Position numbers and translations under genes: made by a program
Source of the DNA: Phytophthora quininea
Lineage: Eukaryota; Oomycota; Peronosporomycetes; Peronosporales; Peronosporaceae
Length of the DNA: 64,000 bases
Assembly (NCBI GenBank): GCA_011947345.1
Contig: JAAVTG010000614.1
Span: forward strand, 1 to 64,000
Reading direction: 5' to 3'
Shown: one piece after another, positions 14,801-27,510 of the stretch
Numbering within the stretch: position 1 is the stretch's first letter
How the letters are laid out: every line of letters begins with the position of its first letter
The notes under the pieces: generated by a model
Databases searched by the model: none
What the model saw: only the letters and a program-made list of their open reading frames with translations
Told to the model about the DNA's origin: nothing

Positions 14801-17800
14801 TCTGCTCGCTCAGAGTATCACCATCCTGTTCGCCATACTGAAAACCCCAGTTACACTTAGTTTCATTCTGCTGTGATCCGTATTACCGTCAGTATCGTCT
14901 GATAACCGAAAATAGTGTATCGAGTAGTACTACTTTGGGCGCTAAAAAGCAGCGCTACAGGAATAAACAGCAGCACAAGCCCAAAATAGAGCCCATAACG
15001 CGACGTCATTTTAGTGCGATACATATGTAGCGCCGACCATATATATATAGACACGTTCATTTGACTCAAACCATATACTACGAACACGCAAACACGAACA
15101 CATCCATACACAATAACACGCATTCTCTGCATACATTCCCGCTCTACACTCCTATACTACACCGACTCCTACTCTACACAAGCGTACACTCACTCACCTT
15201 CATACGATTTTCAATAACAAATACCACTCTCGCACGCATAGTCATCCATGACCTGTTTGCACTACTTCTTATTGATCATCGTTTCATTAACTAGTCTACA
15301 TACCTTTTGTCGCTCCATACACACATCTATATATGATACAACACGCTTATGCTACACATATTCTCCCTCGACAACAGACTTCCCACCCTCCAATGATACG
15401 CTGCATACACTCGCACTACACAAACATTCAAACATTCAAACCTACATACGCATATTCAGTTGCTACACATATTCCGACCTTACACACCATTTGTCTCATA
15501 GTCACAGACTCAAGGACGTACTTTCATTATGTTCTTCGTTGAGTCGTGCCTGCAAGTTCACCTTGCGTCGAAACATATCTCTTCACTGTTTCGAATCCGT
15601 CGGGCGTACGATGCCTGCAATGGCGTCTGTGAACGCTCATTGGCCGATGCACCAGTTTCTGTCGCTGCAAACTATCACCATCTTCTTCCCCACATACGAA
15701 AACGTAGTCTCCCAAGTTCTCATCCCAAACGGGAGTAAGCGGCCGTAATGAACCTTACTGATCGTTGACTGCTTGACAGGCCTGTCTCTACCACTTCGCC
15801 GTGTCACCATCGTGCTCCGAGTATACAACAACGTGATTCTCCAAGGTTTTAGTCGAAGCAGGTGTGTGCCACCGTAGATAACGTTGCTACTCGCTGATTG
15901 GCTGATGGGGCTGTCTATGTCATCTCAGACAATCAACATCGTGTTCTCCACATATGAAAACGTCGTCTCCCACGTTGTCATCCCAATCCGGTAATTCCGG
16001 CCATAGCTGTCGTTCCCGATCGCTGATTGGGTGGTGGGCCTGTCTATGTCTTTTCACACTATCACCATCTTCTTCCCCGTATATGAAAGCGTCGTCCCCT
16101 ACGTTTTCAGCCCAATCCGGTATGTACAGCCGCAGCAATCGTTCCTGATCGCTGACTCGATGATGGGCCTGTCTCTGTCACATCAGACTATCACCATCAT
16201 GTTCTCCACATATGAAAACGTAGTCTTCCAAGTTTTCATCCCAACCAGTAGAGTACAGCCGTAGTTTTCGTTGCGGATCGCTGATTGGCGGATGCGCCTG
16301 TTTCTGCTCGCTCAGAGTATCACCATCCTGTTCGCCATACTGAAAACCCCAGTTACACTTAGTTTCATTCTGCTGTGATCCGTATTACCGTCAGTATCGT
16401 CTGATAACCGAAAATAGTATATCGAGTAGTACTACTTTGGGCGCTAAAAGCAGCGCGCTACAGGAATAAACAGCAGCACAAGCCCAAAATAGAGCCCATA
16501 ACGCGACGTCATTTTAGTGCGATACATATGTAGCGCCGACCATATATATATAGACACGTTCATTTGACTCAAACCATATACTACGAACACGCAAACACGA
16601 ACACATCCATACACAATAACACGCATTCTCTGCATACATTCCCACTCTACACACTCCTATACTACACCGACTCCTACTCTACACAAGCGTACACTCACTC
16701 ACCTTCATACGATTTTCAATAACAAATACCACTCTCGCACGCATAGTCATCCATGACCTGTTTGCACTACTTCTTATTGATCATCGTTTCGTTAACTAGT
16801 CTACATACCTTTTTGTCGCTCCCATACACACATCTATATATGATAACACGCTTATGCTACACATATTCTCCCTCGACAACAGACTTCCCACCTCCAATGA
16901 TACGCTGCATACACTCGCACTACACAAACATTCAAACATTCAAACCTACATACGCATATTCAGTTGCTACACATATTCCGACCTTACACACCATTTGTCT
17001 CATAGTCACAGACTCAAGGACGTACTTTCATTATGTTCTTCGTTGAGTCGTGCCTGCAAGTTCACCTTGCGTCGAAACATGTCTCTTCACTGTTTCGAAT
17101 CCGTCGGGCGTACGATGCCTGCAATGGCGTCTGTGAACGCTCATTGGCCGATGCACCAGTTTCTGTCGCTGCAAACTATCACCATCTTCTTCCCCACATA
17201 CGAAAACGTAGTCTCCCAAGTTCTCATCCCAAACGGGAGTAAGCGGCCGTAATGACCTTACTGATCGTTGACTGCTTGACAGGCCTGTCTCTATCACTTC
17301 GCCGTGTCACCATCGTGCTCCGAGTATACAACAACGTGATTCTCCAAGGTTTTAGTCGAAGCAGGTGTGTGCCACCGTAGATAACGTTGCTACTCGCTGA
17401 TTGGCTGATGGGGCTGTCTATGTCATCTCAGACAATCAACATCGTGTTCTCCACATATGAAAACGTCGTCTCCCACGTTGTCATCCCAATCCGGTAATTC
17501 CGGCCATAGCTGTCGTTCCCGATCGCTGATTGGGTGGTGGGCCTGTCTATGTCTTTTCACACTATCACCATCTTCTTCCCCGTATATGAAAGCGTCGTCC
17601 CCTACGTTTTCAGCCCAATCCGGTATGTACAGCCGCAGCAATCGTTCCTGATCGCTGACTCGATGATGGGCCTGTCTCTGTCACATCAGACTATCACCAT
17701 CATGTTCTCCACATATGAAAACGTAGTCTTCCAAGTTTTCATCCCAACCAGTAGAGTACAGCCGTAGTTTTCGTTGCGGATCGCTGATTGGCGGATGCGC

Positions 17801-19562
17801 CTGTTTCTGCTCGCTCAGAGTATCACCATCCTGTTCGCCATACTGAAAACCCCAGTTACACTTAGTTTCATTCTGCTGTGATCCGTATTACCGTCAGTAT
17901 CGTCTGATAACCGAAAATAGTATATCGAGTAGTACTACTTTGGGCGCTAAAGCAGCGCGCTACAGGAATAAACAGCAGCACAAGCCCAAAATAGAGCCCA
18001 TAACGCGACGTCATTTTAGTGCGATACATATGTAGCGCCGACCATATATATATAGACACGTTCATTTGACTCAAACCATATACTACGAACACGCAAACAC
18101 GAACACATCCATACACAATAACACGCATTCTCTGCATACATTCCCGCTCTACACACTCCTATACTACACCGACTCCTACTCTACACAAGCGTACACTCAC
18201 TCACCTTCATACGATTTTCAATAACAAATACCACTCTCGCACGCATAGTCATCCATGACCTGTTTGCACTACTTCTTATTGATCATCGTTTCGTTAACTA
18301 GTCTACATACCTTTTTGTCGCTCCCATACACACATCTATATATGATACAACACGCTTATGCTACACATATTCTCCCTCGACAACAGACTTCCCACCCTCC
18401 AATGATACGCTGCATACACTCGCACTACACAAACATTCAAACATTCAAACCTACATACGCATATTCAGTTGCTACACATATTCCGACCTTACACACCATT
18501 TGTCTCGTAGTCACAGACTCAAGGACGTACTTTCATTATGTTCTTCGTTGAGTCGTGCCTGCAAGTTCACCTTGCGTCGAAACATGTCTCTTCACTGTTT
18601 CGAATCCGTCGGGCGTACGATGCCTGCAATGGCGTCTGTGAACGCTCATTGGCCGATGCACCAGTTTCTGTCGCTGCAAACTATCACCATCTTCTTCCCC
18701 ACATACGAAAACGTAGTCTCCCAAGTTCTCATCCCAAACGGGAGTAAGCGGCCGTAATGAACCTTACTGATCGTTGACTGCTTGACAGGCCTGTCTCTAT
18801 CACTTCGCCGTGTCACCATCGTCCTCCGAGTATACAACAACGTGATTCTCCAAGGTTTTAGTCGAAGCAGGTGTGTGCCACCGTAGATAACGTTGCTACT
18901 CGCTGATTGGGTGATGGTCCTGTCTATGTCATCACATACAATCACCATCGTGTTCTCCACACATGAAAACGTAGTCTCCGAAGTTTTCATCCCAATCCGG
19001 TAATTCCGGCCATAGCTATCCTTCCCGATCGCTGATTGGGTGGTGGGCCTGTCTATGTCTTTTCACACTATCACCATCTTCTTCCCCGTATATGAAAGCG
19101 TCGTCCCCTACGTTTTCAGCCCAATCCGGTATGTACAGCCGCAGCAATCGTTCCCGATCGCTGACTCGATGATGGGCCTGTCTCTGTCACATCAGACTAT
19201 CACCATCATGTTCTCCACATATGAAAACGTAGTCTTCCAAGTTTTCATCCCAACCAGTAGAGTACAGCCGTAGTTTTCGTTGCGGATCGCTGATTGGCGG
19301 ATGCGCCTGTTTCTGCTCGCTCAGAGTATCACCATCCTGTTTGCCATACTGAAAACCCAGTTACACTTAGTTTCATTCTGCTGTGATCCGTATTACCGTC
19401 AGTATCGTCTGATAACCGAAAATAGTGTGTCGAGTAGTACTAACTTGGGCGCTAAAAAGCAGCGCGCTACAGGAATAAACAGCAGCAAAAGCCCAAAATA
19501 GAGCCCATGACGCGACGTCATTTTAGTGCGATACATATGTAGCGCCGACCATATATATATAG

Positions 19563-22199
19563 CACCCATAGTCGTCCATGACCTGTTTCGACTACTTCTT
19601 ATTGATCCTCGTTTCGTTAACTAGTCTACATACCTTTTTGTCGTTCCCATACACACATCTATATATGATACAACACGCTTATGCTACACATATTCTCCCT
19701 CGACAACAGACTTCCCACCCTCCAATGATACGCTGCATACACTCGCACTACACAAACATTCAAACATTCAAACCTACATACGCATATTCAGTTGCTACAC
19801 ATATTCCGACCTTACACACCATTTGTCTCATAATCACAGACTCAAGGACGTACTTTCATTATGTTCTTCGTTGAGTCGTGCCTGCAAGTTCACCTTGCGT
19901 CGAAACATGTCTCTTCACTGTTTCGAATCCGTCGGGCGTACGATGCCTGCAATGGCGTCTGTGAACGCTCATTGGCCGATGCACCAGTTTCTGTCGCTGC
20001 AAACTATCACCATCTTCTTCCCCACATACGAAAACGTAGTCTCCCAAGTTCTCATCCCAAACGGGAGTAAGCGGCCGTAATGAACCTTACTGATCGTTGA
20101 CTGCTTGACAGGCCTGTCTCTATCACTTCGCCGTGTCACCATCGTCCTCCGAGTATACAACAACGTGATTCTCCAAGGTTTTAGTCGAAGCAGGTGTGTG
20201 CCACCGTAGATAACGTTGCTACTCGCTGATTGGGTGATGGTCCTGTCTATGTCATCACATACAATCACCATCGTGTTCTCCACATATGAAAACGTAGTCT
20301 CCGAAGTTTTCATCCCAATCCGGTAATTCCGGCCATAGCTATCCTTCCCGATCGCTGATTGGGTGATGGGCCTGTCTCTGTCACATGGGACTATCACCAT
20401 CTTCTTCCCCGTATATGAAAGCGTCGTCCCCTACGTTTTCAGCCTAAACCGGTATGTACAGCCGCAGCAATCGTTCCCGATCGCTGACTCGATGATGCGC
20501 CTGTCTCTGTCTTTTCACACTATCACCGTCATGTTCCCGTATATGAAAACGTAGTCTCCCAAGTTTTCAGCTCAACTGGTGGAGCACAGCCGTTGTTTTT
20601 GTTGCGGATCGCTGATTGGCGGATGCGCCTGTTTCTGCTCGCTCAGAGTATCACCATCCTGTTCGCCATACTGAAAACCCAGTTACACTTAGTTTCATTC
20701 TGCTGTGATCCGTATTACCGTCAGTATCGTCTGATAACCGAAAATAGTGTGTCGAGTAGTACTAACTTGGGCGCTAAAAAGCAGCGCGCTACAGGAATAA
20801 ACAGCAGCAAAAGCCCAAAATAGAGCCCATAACGCGACGTCATTTTAGTGCGATACATATGTAGCGCCGACCATATATATATAGCACCCATAGTCGTCCA
20901 TGACCTGTTTCGACTACTTCTTATTGATCCTCGTTTCATTAACTAGTCTACATACCTTTTGTCGTTCCCATACACACATCTATATATGATACAACACGCT
21001 TATGCTACACATATTCTCCCTCGACAACAGACTTCCCAACCTCCAACTATACGCTGCATACACTCGCACTATACAAACATTCAACCCTACATACGCACAT
21101 TCATTTGCTACACATATTCCGACCTTACACACCATTTGTCTCATAATCACAGACTCAAGGACGTACTTTCATTATGTTCTTCGTTGAGTTCCACCAGCAA
21201 GTTCACCTTGCGTCGAAACATATCTCGTCACTGTTTCGATTGAGTCGGGCGTACGATGCCTGCAATGGCGTCTGTGAACGCTCATTGGCCGATGCACCAG
21301 TTTCTGTCGCTGCAAACTATCACCATCTTCTTCCCCACATACGCAAACGTAGTCTCCCAAGTTCCCATCCCAAACAGGTTTGTACAGCCGTAATGAACCT
21401 TACTGATCGTTGACTGCTTGACAGGCCTGTCTCTATCACTTCGCCGTGTCACCATCGTCCTCCGAGTATACAACAACGTGATTCTCCAAGGTTTTAGTCG
21501 AAGCAGGTGTGTGCCACCGTAGATAACGTTGCTACTCGCTGATTGGCTGATGGGCCTGTCTATGTCATCTCAGACAATCAACATCGTGTTCTCCACATAT
21601 GAAAACGTCGTCTCCCACGTTGTCATCCCAATCCGGTAATTCCGGCCATAGCTGTCGTTCCCGATCGCTGATTGGGTGGTGGGCCTGTCTATGTCTTTTC
21701 ACACTATCACCATCTTCTTCCCCGTATATGAAAGCGTCGTCCCCTACGTTTTCAGCCCAATCCGGTATGTACAGCCGCAGCAATCGTTCCCGATCGCTGA
21801 CTCGATGATGGGCCTGTCTCTGTCACATCAGACTATCACCATCATGTTCTCCACATATGAAAACGTAGTCTTCCAAGTTTTCATCCCAACCAGTAGAGTA
21901 CAGCCGTAGTTTTCGTTGCGGATCGCTGATTGGCGGATGCGCCTGTTTCTGCTCGCTCAGAGTATCACCATCCTGTTCGCCATACTGAAAACCCCAGTTA
22001 CACTTAGTTTCATTCTGCTGTGATCCGTATTACCGTCAGTATCGTCTGATAACCGAAAATAGTATATCGAGTAGTACTACTTTGGGCGCTAAAAAGCAGC
22101 GCGCTACAGGAATAAACAGCAGCACAAGCCCAAAATAGAGCCCATAACGCGACGTCATTTTAGTGCGATACATATGTAGCGCCGACCATATATATATAG
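19563..22199. repeat. Two short variant units (13 and 14) lacking the 184-bp C/A-rich head
   Basis: After the TATATATATAG tail at 19562 and again at 20884 the sequence continues directly with CACCCATAGTCGTCCATGACC. Other units continue with ACACGTTCATTTGACTC and about 184 bp of C/A-rich head first. These units also carry sub-repeat variants (for example GGGTGATGGTCCTG near 20230) that are shared with the end of unit 12 but not with most other copies. Unit 12 switches from the common to the variant type near 18900, which marks a recombination junction. Confidence 0.8.
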
Positions 22200-25100
22200 A
22201 CACGTTCATTTGACTCAAACCATATACTACGAACACGCAAACACGAACACATCCATACACAATAACACGCATTCTCTGCATACATTCCCGCTCTACACAC
22301 TCCTATACTACACCGACTCCTACTCTACACAAGCGTACACTCACTCACCTTCATACGATTTTCAATAACAAATACCACTCGCACGCATAGTCATCCATGA
22401 CCTGTTTCCACTACTTCTTATTGATCATCGTTTCGTTAACTAGTCTACATACCTTTTGTCGCTCCCATACACACATCTATATATGATACAACACGCTTAT
22501 GCTACACATATTCTCCCTCGACAACAGACTTCCCACCCTCCAATGATACGCTGCATACACTCGCACTACACAAACATTCAAACATTCAAACCTACATACG
22601 CATATTCAGTTGCTACACATATTCCGACCTTACACACCATTTGTCTCGTAGTCACAGACTCAAGGACGTACTTTCATTATGTTCTTCGTTGAGTCGTGCC
22701 TGCAAGTTCACCTTGCGTCGAAACATGTCTCTTCACTGTTTCGAATCCGTCGGGCGTACGATGCCTGCAATGGCGTCTGTGAACGCTCATTGGCCGATGC
22801 ACCAGTTTCTGTCGCTGCAAACTATCACCATCTTCTTCCCCACATACGAAAACGTAGTCTCCCAAGTTCTCATCCCAAACGGGAGTAAGCGGCCGTAATG
22901 AACCTTACTGATCGTTGACTGCTTGACAGGCCTGTCTCTACCACTTCGCCGTGTCACCATCGTGCTCCGAGTATACAACAACGTGATTCTCCAAGGTTTT
23001 AGTCGAAGCAGGTGTGTGCCACCGTAGATAACGTTGGTACTCGCTGAGTGGCTGATGGGGCTGTCTATGTCATCTCAGACAATCAACATCGTGTTCTCCA
23101 CATATGAAAACGTCGTCTCCCACGTTGTCATCCCAATCCGGTAATTCCGGCCATAGCTGTCGTTCCCGATCGCTGATTGGGTGGTGGGCCTGTCTATGTC
23201 TTTTCACACTATCACCATCTTCTTCCCCGTATATGAAAGCGTCGTCCCCTACGTTTTCAGCCCAATCCGGTATGTACAGCCGCAGCAATCGTTCCCGATC
23301 GCTGACTCGATGATGGGCCTGTCTCTGTCACATCAGACTATCACCATCATGTTCTCCACATATGAAAACGTAGTCTTCCAAGTTTTCATCCCAACCAGTA
23401 GAGTACAGCCGTAGTTTTCGTTGCGGATCGCTGATTGGCGGATGCGCCTGTTTCTGCTCGCTCAGAGTATCACCATCCTGTTCGCCATACTGAAAACCCC
23501 AGTTACACTTAGTTTCATTCTGCTGTGATCCGTATTACCGTCAGTATCGTCTGATAACCGAAAATAGTATATCGAGTAGTACTACTTTGGGCGCTAAAAA
23601 GCAGCGCGCTACAGGAATAAACAGCAGCACAAGCCCAAAATAGAGCCCATAACGCGACGTCATTTTAGTGCGATACATATGTAGCGCCGACCATATATAT
23701 ATAGACACGTTCATTTGACTCAAACCATATACTACGAACACGCAAACACGAACACATCCATACACAATAACACGCATTCTCTGCATACATTCCCGCTCTA
23801 CACACTCCTATACTACACCGACTCCTACTCTACACAAGCGTACACTCACTCACCTTCATACGATTTTCAATAACAAATACCACTCTCGCACGCATAGTCA
23901 TCCATGACCTGTTTCCACTACTTCTTATTGATCATCGTTTCGTTAACTAGTCTACATACCTTTTGTCGCTCCCATACACACATCTATATATGATACAACA
24001 CGCTTATGCTACACATATTCTCCCTCGACAACAGACTTCCCACCCTCCAATGATACGCTGCATACACTCGCACTACACAAACATTCAAACATTCAAACCT
24101 ACATACGCATATTCAGTTGCTACACATATTCCGACCTTACACACCATTTGTCTCGTAGTCACAGACTCAAGGACGTACTTTCATTATGTTCTTCGTTGAG
24201 TCGTGCCTGCAAGTTCACCTTGCGTCGAAACATGTCTCTTCACTGTTTCGAATCCGTCGGGCGTACGATGCCTGCAATGGCGTCTGTGAACGCTCATTGG
24301 CCGATGCACCAGTTTCTGTCGCTGCAAACTATCACCATCTTCTTCCCCACATACGAAAACGTAGTCTCCCAAGTTCTCATCCCAAACGGGAGTAAGCGGC
24401 CGTAATGAACCTTACTGATCGTTGACTGCTTGACAGGCCTGTCTCTACCACTTCGCCGTGTCACCATCGTGCTCCGAGTATACAACAACGTGATTCTCCA
24501 AGGTTTTAGTCGAAGCAGGTGTGTGCCACCGTAGATAACGTTGGTACTCGCTGAGTGGCTGATGGGGCTGTCTATGTCATCTCAGACAATCAACATCGTG
24601 TTCTCCACATATGAAAACGTCGTCTCCCACGTTGTCATCCCAATCCGGTAATTCCGGCCATAGCTGTCGTTCCCGATCGCTGATTGGGTGGTGGGCCTGT
24701 CTATGTCTTTTCACACTATCACCATCTTCTTCCCCGTATATGAAAGCGTCGTCCCCTACGTTTTCAGCCCAATCCGGTATGTACAGCCGCAGCAATCGTT
24801 CCTGATCGCTGACTCGATGATGGGCCTGTCTCTGTCACATCAGACTATCACCATCATGTTCTCCACATATGAAAACGTAGTCTTCCAAGTTTTCATCCCA
24901 ACCAGTAGAGTACAGCCGTAGTTTTCGTTGCGGATCGCTGATTGGCGGATGCGCCTGTTTCTGCTCGCTCAGAGTATCACCATCCTGTTCGCCATACTGA
25001 AAACCCCAGTTACACTTAGTTTCATTCTGCTGTGATCCGTATTACCGTCAGTATCGTCTGATAACCGAAAATAGTGTATCGAGTAGTACTCATTTGGGCG

Positions 25101-25211
25101 CTAAAAAGCAGCGCGCTACAGGAATAAACAGCAGCACAAGCCCAAAATAGAGCCCATAACGCGACGTCATTTTAGTGCGATACATATGTAGCGCCGACCA
25201 TATATATATAG

Positions 25212-26240
25212 ATACTCACTTCCAAACCACTCCAAAACGACGCGCAACTGCACTTCTACTGGTTCCGAGTCGGTTTCATGCTCTCGCCCCGTCCATACCC
25301 TCGTCTCCCTCCGCCCCGTCTTTGCCAACGACTACCACCACCGCACCAATCGTCTATGTCTACCTTATGCTTATATTCACTTTATAATTACTCTAAAACG
25401 GAGATTCTGTCCATTTTCTTGTTAGTGTACCGTTTTTGTCAAAATACAGTCTGTCAGCTGAAAGCTCATATTTCTCTATGTACACCTGTGAATTTTCAAT
25501 ATTAAACCGTTCGTTTTGGCCGCGTAAATTATTTCTCTATAAATAAACTGGAACGCAAAGCCATTGGTGGCGTCACTTATAGTGACTATAGGTGCATAGA
25601 TGCATAAACGTGGAATGGTAATGTATTCTACAATCAGTCAAGAACATCTTGCACCAACACAGCTGTGCATATGTTACCAAACACCGTATGCAGAAGGCCC
25701 AAACATGTCTACAGTGCTCAACTTCACTACCAACATGTTTTTTTCGTAAAGTTATTTGCGCATTTTTGAAAGTACAATTCTGCATTTAATTCCGTACTCT
25801 AAATCGTACTTACTCGGATACTTACAATACTTTGATTTTTAGTGACATCCTACCTCTCATACGGAATATTCCATATGGTTGTTTCGTACGTAAGTGAAAA
25901 TTTGTCAAATGCGTCTGGTTCTGAAGAAGTACCGTGAGTGTTCTCTTAAGTACGATGTACCCATGTCAAATCATATAAGATGTTTGACGGTCTTCCAGGC
26001 CGATTTATGCAACCGGACCTTGTTTTACCCCACCAAATCGACCCTTGCCCGTTCATTGCTGCACAGAAAACAAATGTTTTCAGGCTAGATTTCTCACAAA
26101 CCATGTTTTTCGCGTGTATACAAAATTCCAGACATTTTCGAAAACTGTTTTTCGGCTCAATCAATAGTTCATGGGCGATAACATACCTGTGCAAATGTCA
26201 GCACCGGTTTCCAGGCTAGTTTTCAAACGGTCGCGTACAC
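25212..26240. other. Unique AT-rich segment between array and telomere tract
   Basis: The array stops at the TA tract and non-repeat sequence begins. Short open frames exist on both strands (82 codons on the minus strand at 25946-26194, for instance), but none has a recognisable domain, a signal or support from a second copy. No gene is called. The segment sits where sequence distal to a chromosome end would be if the telomere tract at 26241 were once terminal. Confidence 0.5.
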
Positions 26241-26275
26241 TAAACCCTAAACCCTAAACCCTAAACCCTAAACCC
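26241..26275. repeat. Interstitial telomere repeat, (TAAACCC)5
   Basis: Five perfect TAAACCC repeats (TTTAGGG on the minus strand, the plant and oomycete telomere motif) are followed directly by TACAACACTCACACTC, the start of minisatellite block 2. C-rich strand on the plus strand is the orientation of a left chromosome end with the chromosome body to the right. Here it is internal, with 26 kb to its left. Confidence 0.93.
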
Positions 26276-27345
26276 TACAACACTCACACTCTACAACACT
26301 CACACTCTACACACTCACACTCTACAACACTCACACTCTATACAAACTCACAAATACACATCCTCACCCTCTCATATACTCATTCTTTTCACACACTTAT
26401 ACTCTACACACACTCACACTCTACACATACACACACTCACCCTCTCACATACACATTCTCACACTCTCACATACTCATACTTTACACACTTATACTCTAC
26501 AACAATCACACTCTACTCACACTCCACACACACTCACACTCTACACACACTCACCCTCTCACACTCTACACATACACATTCTCACATTCTCACACACTCA
26601 TACTTTACACACACTAATACTCTACACAAACTCACACTCCACATACACTCACACTCCACACACACTCACACTCCATTCACACTTACACCCACACACACTC
26701 ACACTCCATTCACACTTACACTCCACACACACTCACACTCCACACACACTCACACTCCATTCACACTTACACTCCACACACACTCACACTCCATTCACAC
26801 ACCCACACACACTCACACTCACACTCACACTCACACTCTACAACACTCACACTCTATACATACTCACACTTTCACATACTCATTCTTTACACACACTTAT
26901 ACTCTACAACAATCACACTATTCACACTCACACTTTTTACACTTACTCTCTATTTACACTCACACATACTTACACTCACACTCCACACACACTTCTATTT
27001 ACCACAAACATCCATACTCTACATACTCTACATACACTCATACACTCACACACACAAACATCCATCATTTTTCTTCAATTTTCTATTACTCAAATTTTCT
27101 CTATTCCTTCCTCAACTTCATTTTTTCTCTTCTCACACACTTTTATCCTACACACTCACACTTTACACTACATCCGTTTATTCTCTACATACTCCTTCTT
27201 TAAACACTCCTATTTCACATACTCATTCCTCTCTATACAATATCTACATACCTACTCTTACGCACCCCATACACTCACACTTAAATACACTCTTACACTA
27301 TTATATACTATCCACACTCTCCACATTCTTCTTCTTCTTCTCATT
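26276..27345. repeat. C/A-rich minisatellite block 2
   Basis: Irregular repeats of CACTCACACTCTACA, CACTCCACACACACT and CATTCACACTTACAC begin exactly where the telomere tract ends. G is nearly absent from the plus strand. The 3' part (from about 26920) matches the end of block 1 closely, including phrases on CACTTCTATTTACCACAAACATCC. Confidence 0.85.
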
Positions 27346-27510
27346 TTTCCACATTACCAACTAACTCTGTCAAATCATTCAAATCACCTTTCCTATCAAT
27401 CCCAATCCATCTCATTATAATCAACTACTATCATTCTTTTTTTTTTCCTTTCACTCCCACGCTATCTTTCTCGTTTACCTATCACCAAAGCATACTATTT
27501 ACACGTTCAT
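27346..27510. repeat. Pyrimidine-rich linker, copy 2
   Basis: Matches the linker at 1321-1500, including ACCTTTCC-ATCAATCCCAATCC, a T-rich tract and CTATCTTTCTCGTTTACC. It joins minisatellite block 2 to a single diverged 1.3-kb unit. Confidence 0.7.

Larger units (their letters stand above)
1501..25211. repeat. 16-copy tandem array of a ~1.5-kb subtelomere-like satellite
   Basis: Head-to-tail units are bounded by a GCGCCGACC(AT)n-TAG tail. Unit ends read from the sequence are 2997, 4505, 6011, 7518, 9025, 10532, 12037, 13545, 15050, 16553, 18055, 19562, 20884, 22199, 23704 and 25211. Fourteen units are 1497-1508 bp and two (units 13 and 14) are 1322 and 1315 bp. Units are near-identical by eye, differing by scattered substitutions and single-base changes in short homopolymers. 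Each unit holds in order a C/A-rich head, a non-repetitive stretch of about 400 bp, six sub-repeats of about 128 bp, and a tail of about 190 bp ending in the TA tract. The many short open frames are the same few frames repeated once per unit. They do not stay in frame across sub-repeats, so no gene is called. Confidence 0.93.

Noticed and set aside
1501..25211. Possible rDNA, 5S or spliced-leader array
   Set aside because: No recognisable rRNA or small-RNA core. Sub-repeat structure and TA-tract borders fit satellite DNA better.
1501..25211. CRISPR-like array
   Set aside because: Repeat lengths of 128 bp and 1.5 kb, no short direct repeats with unique spacers, and a eukaryotic context.
25946..26194. 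82-codon minus-strand frame beside the telomere tract
   Set aside because: No family or second copy supports it; considered chance.
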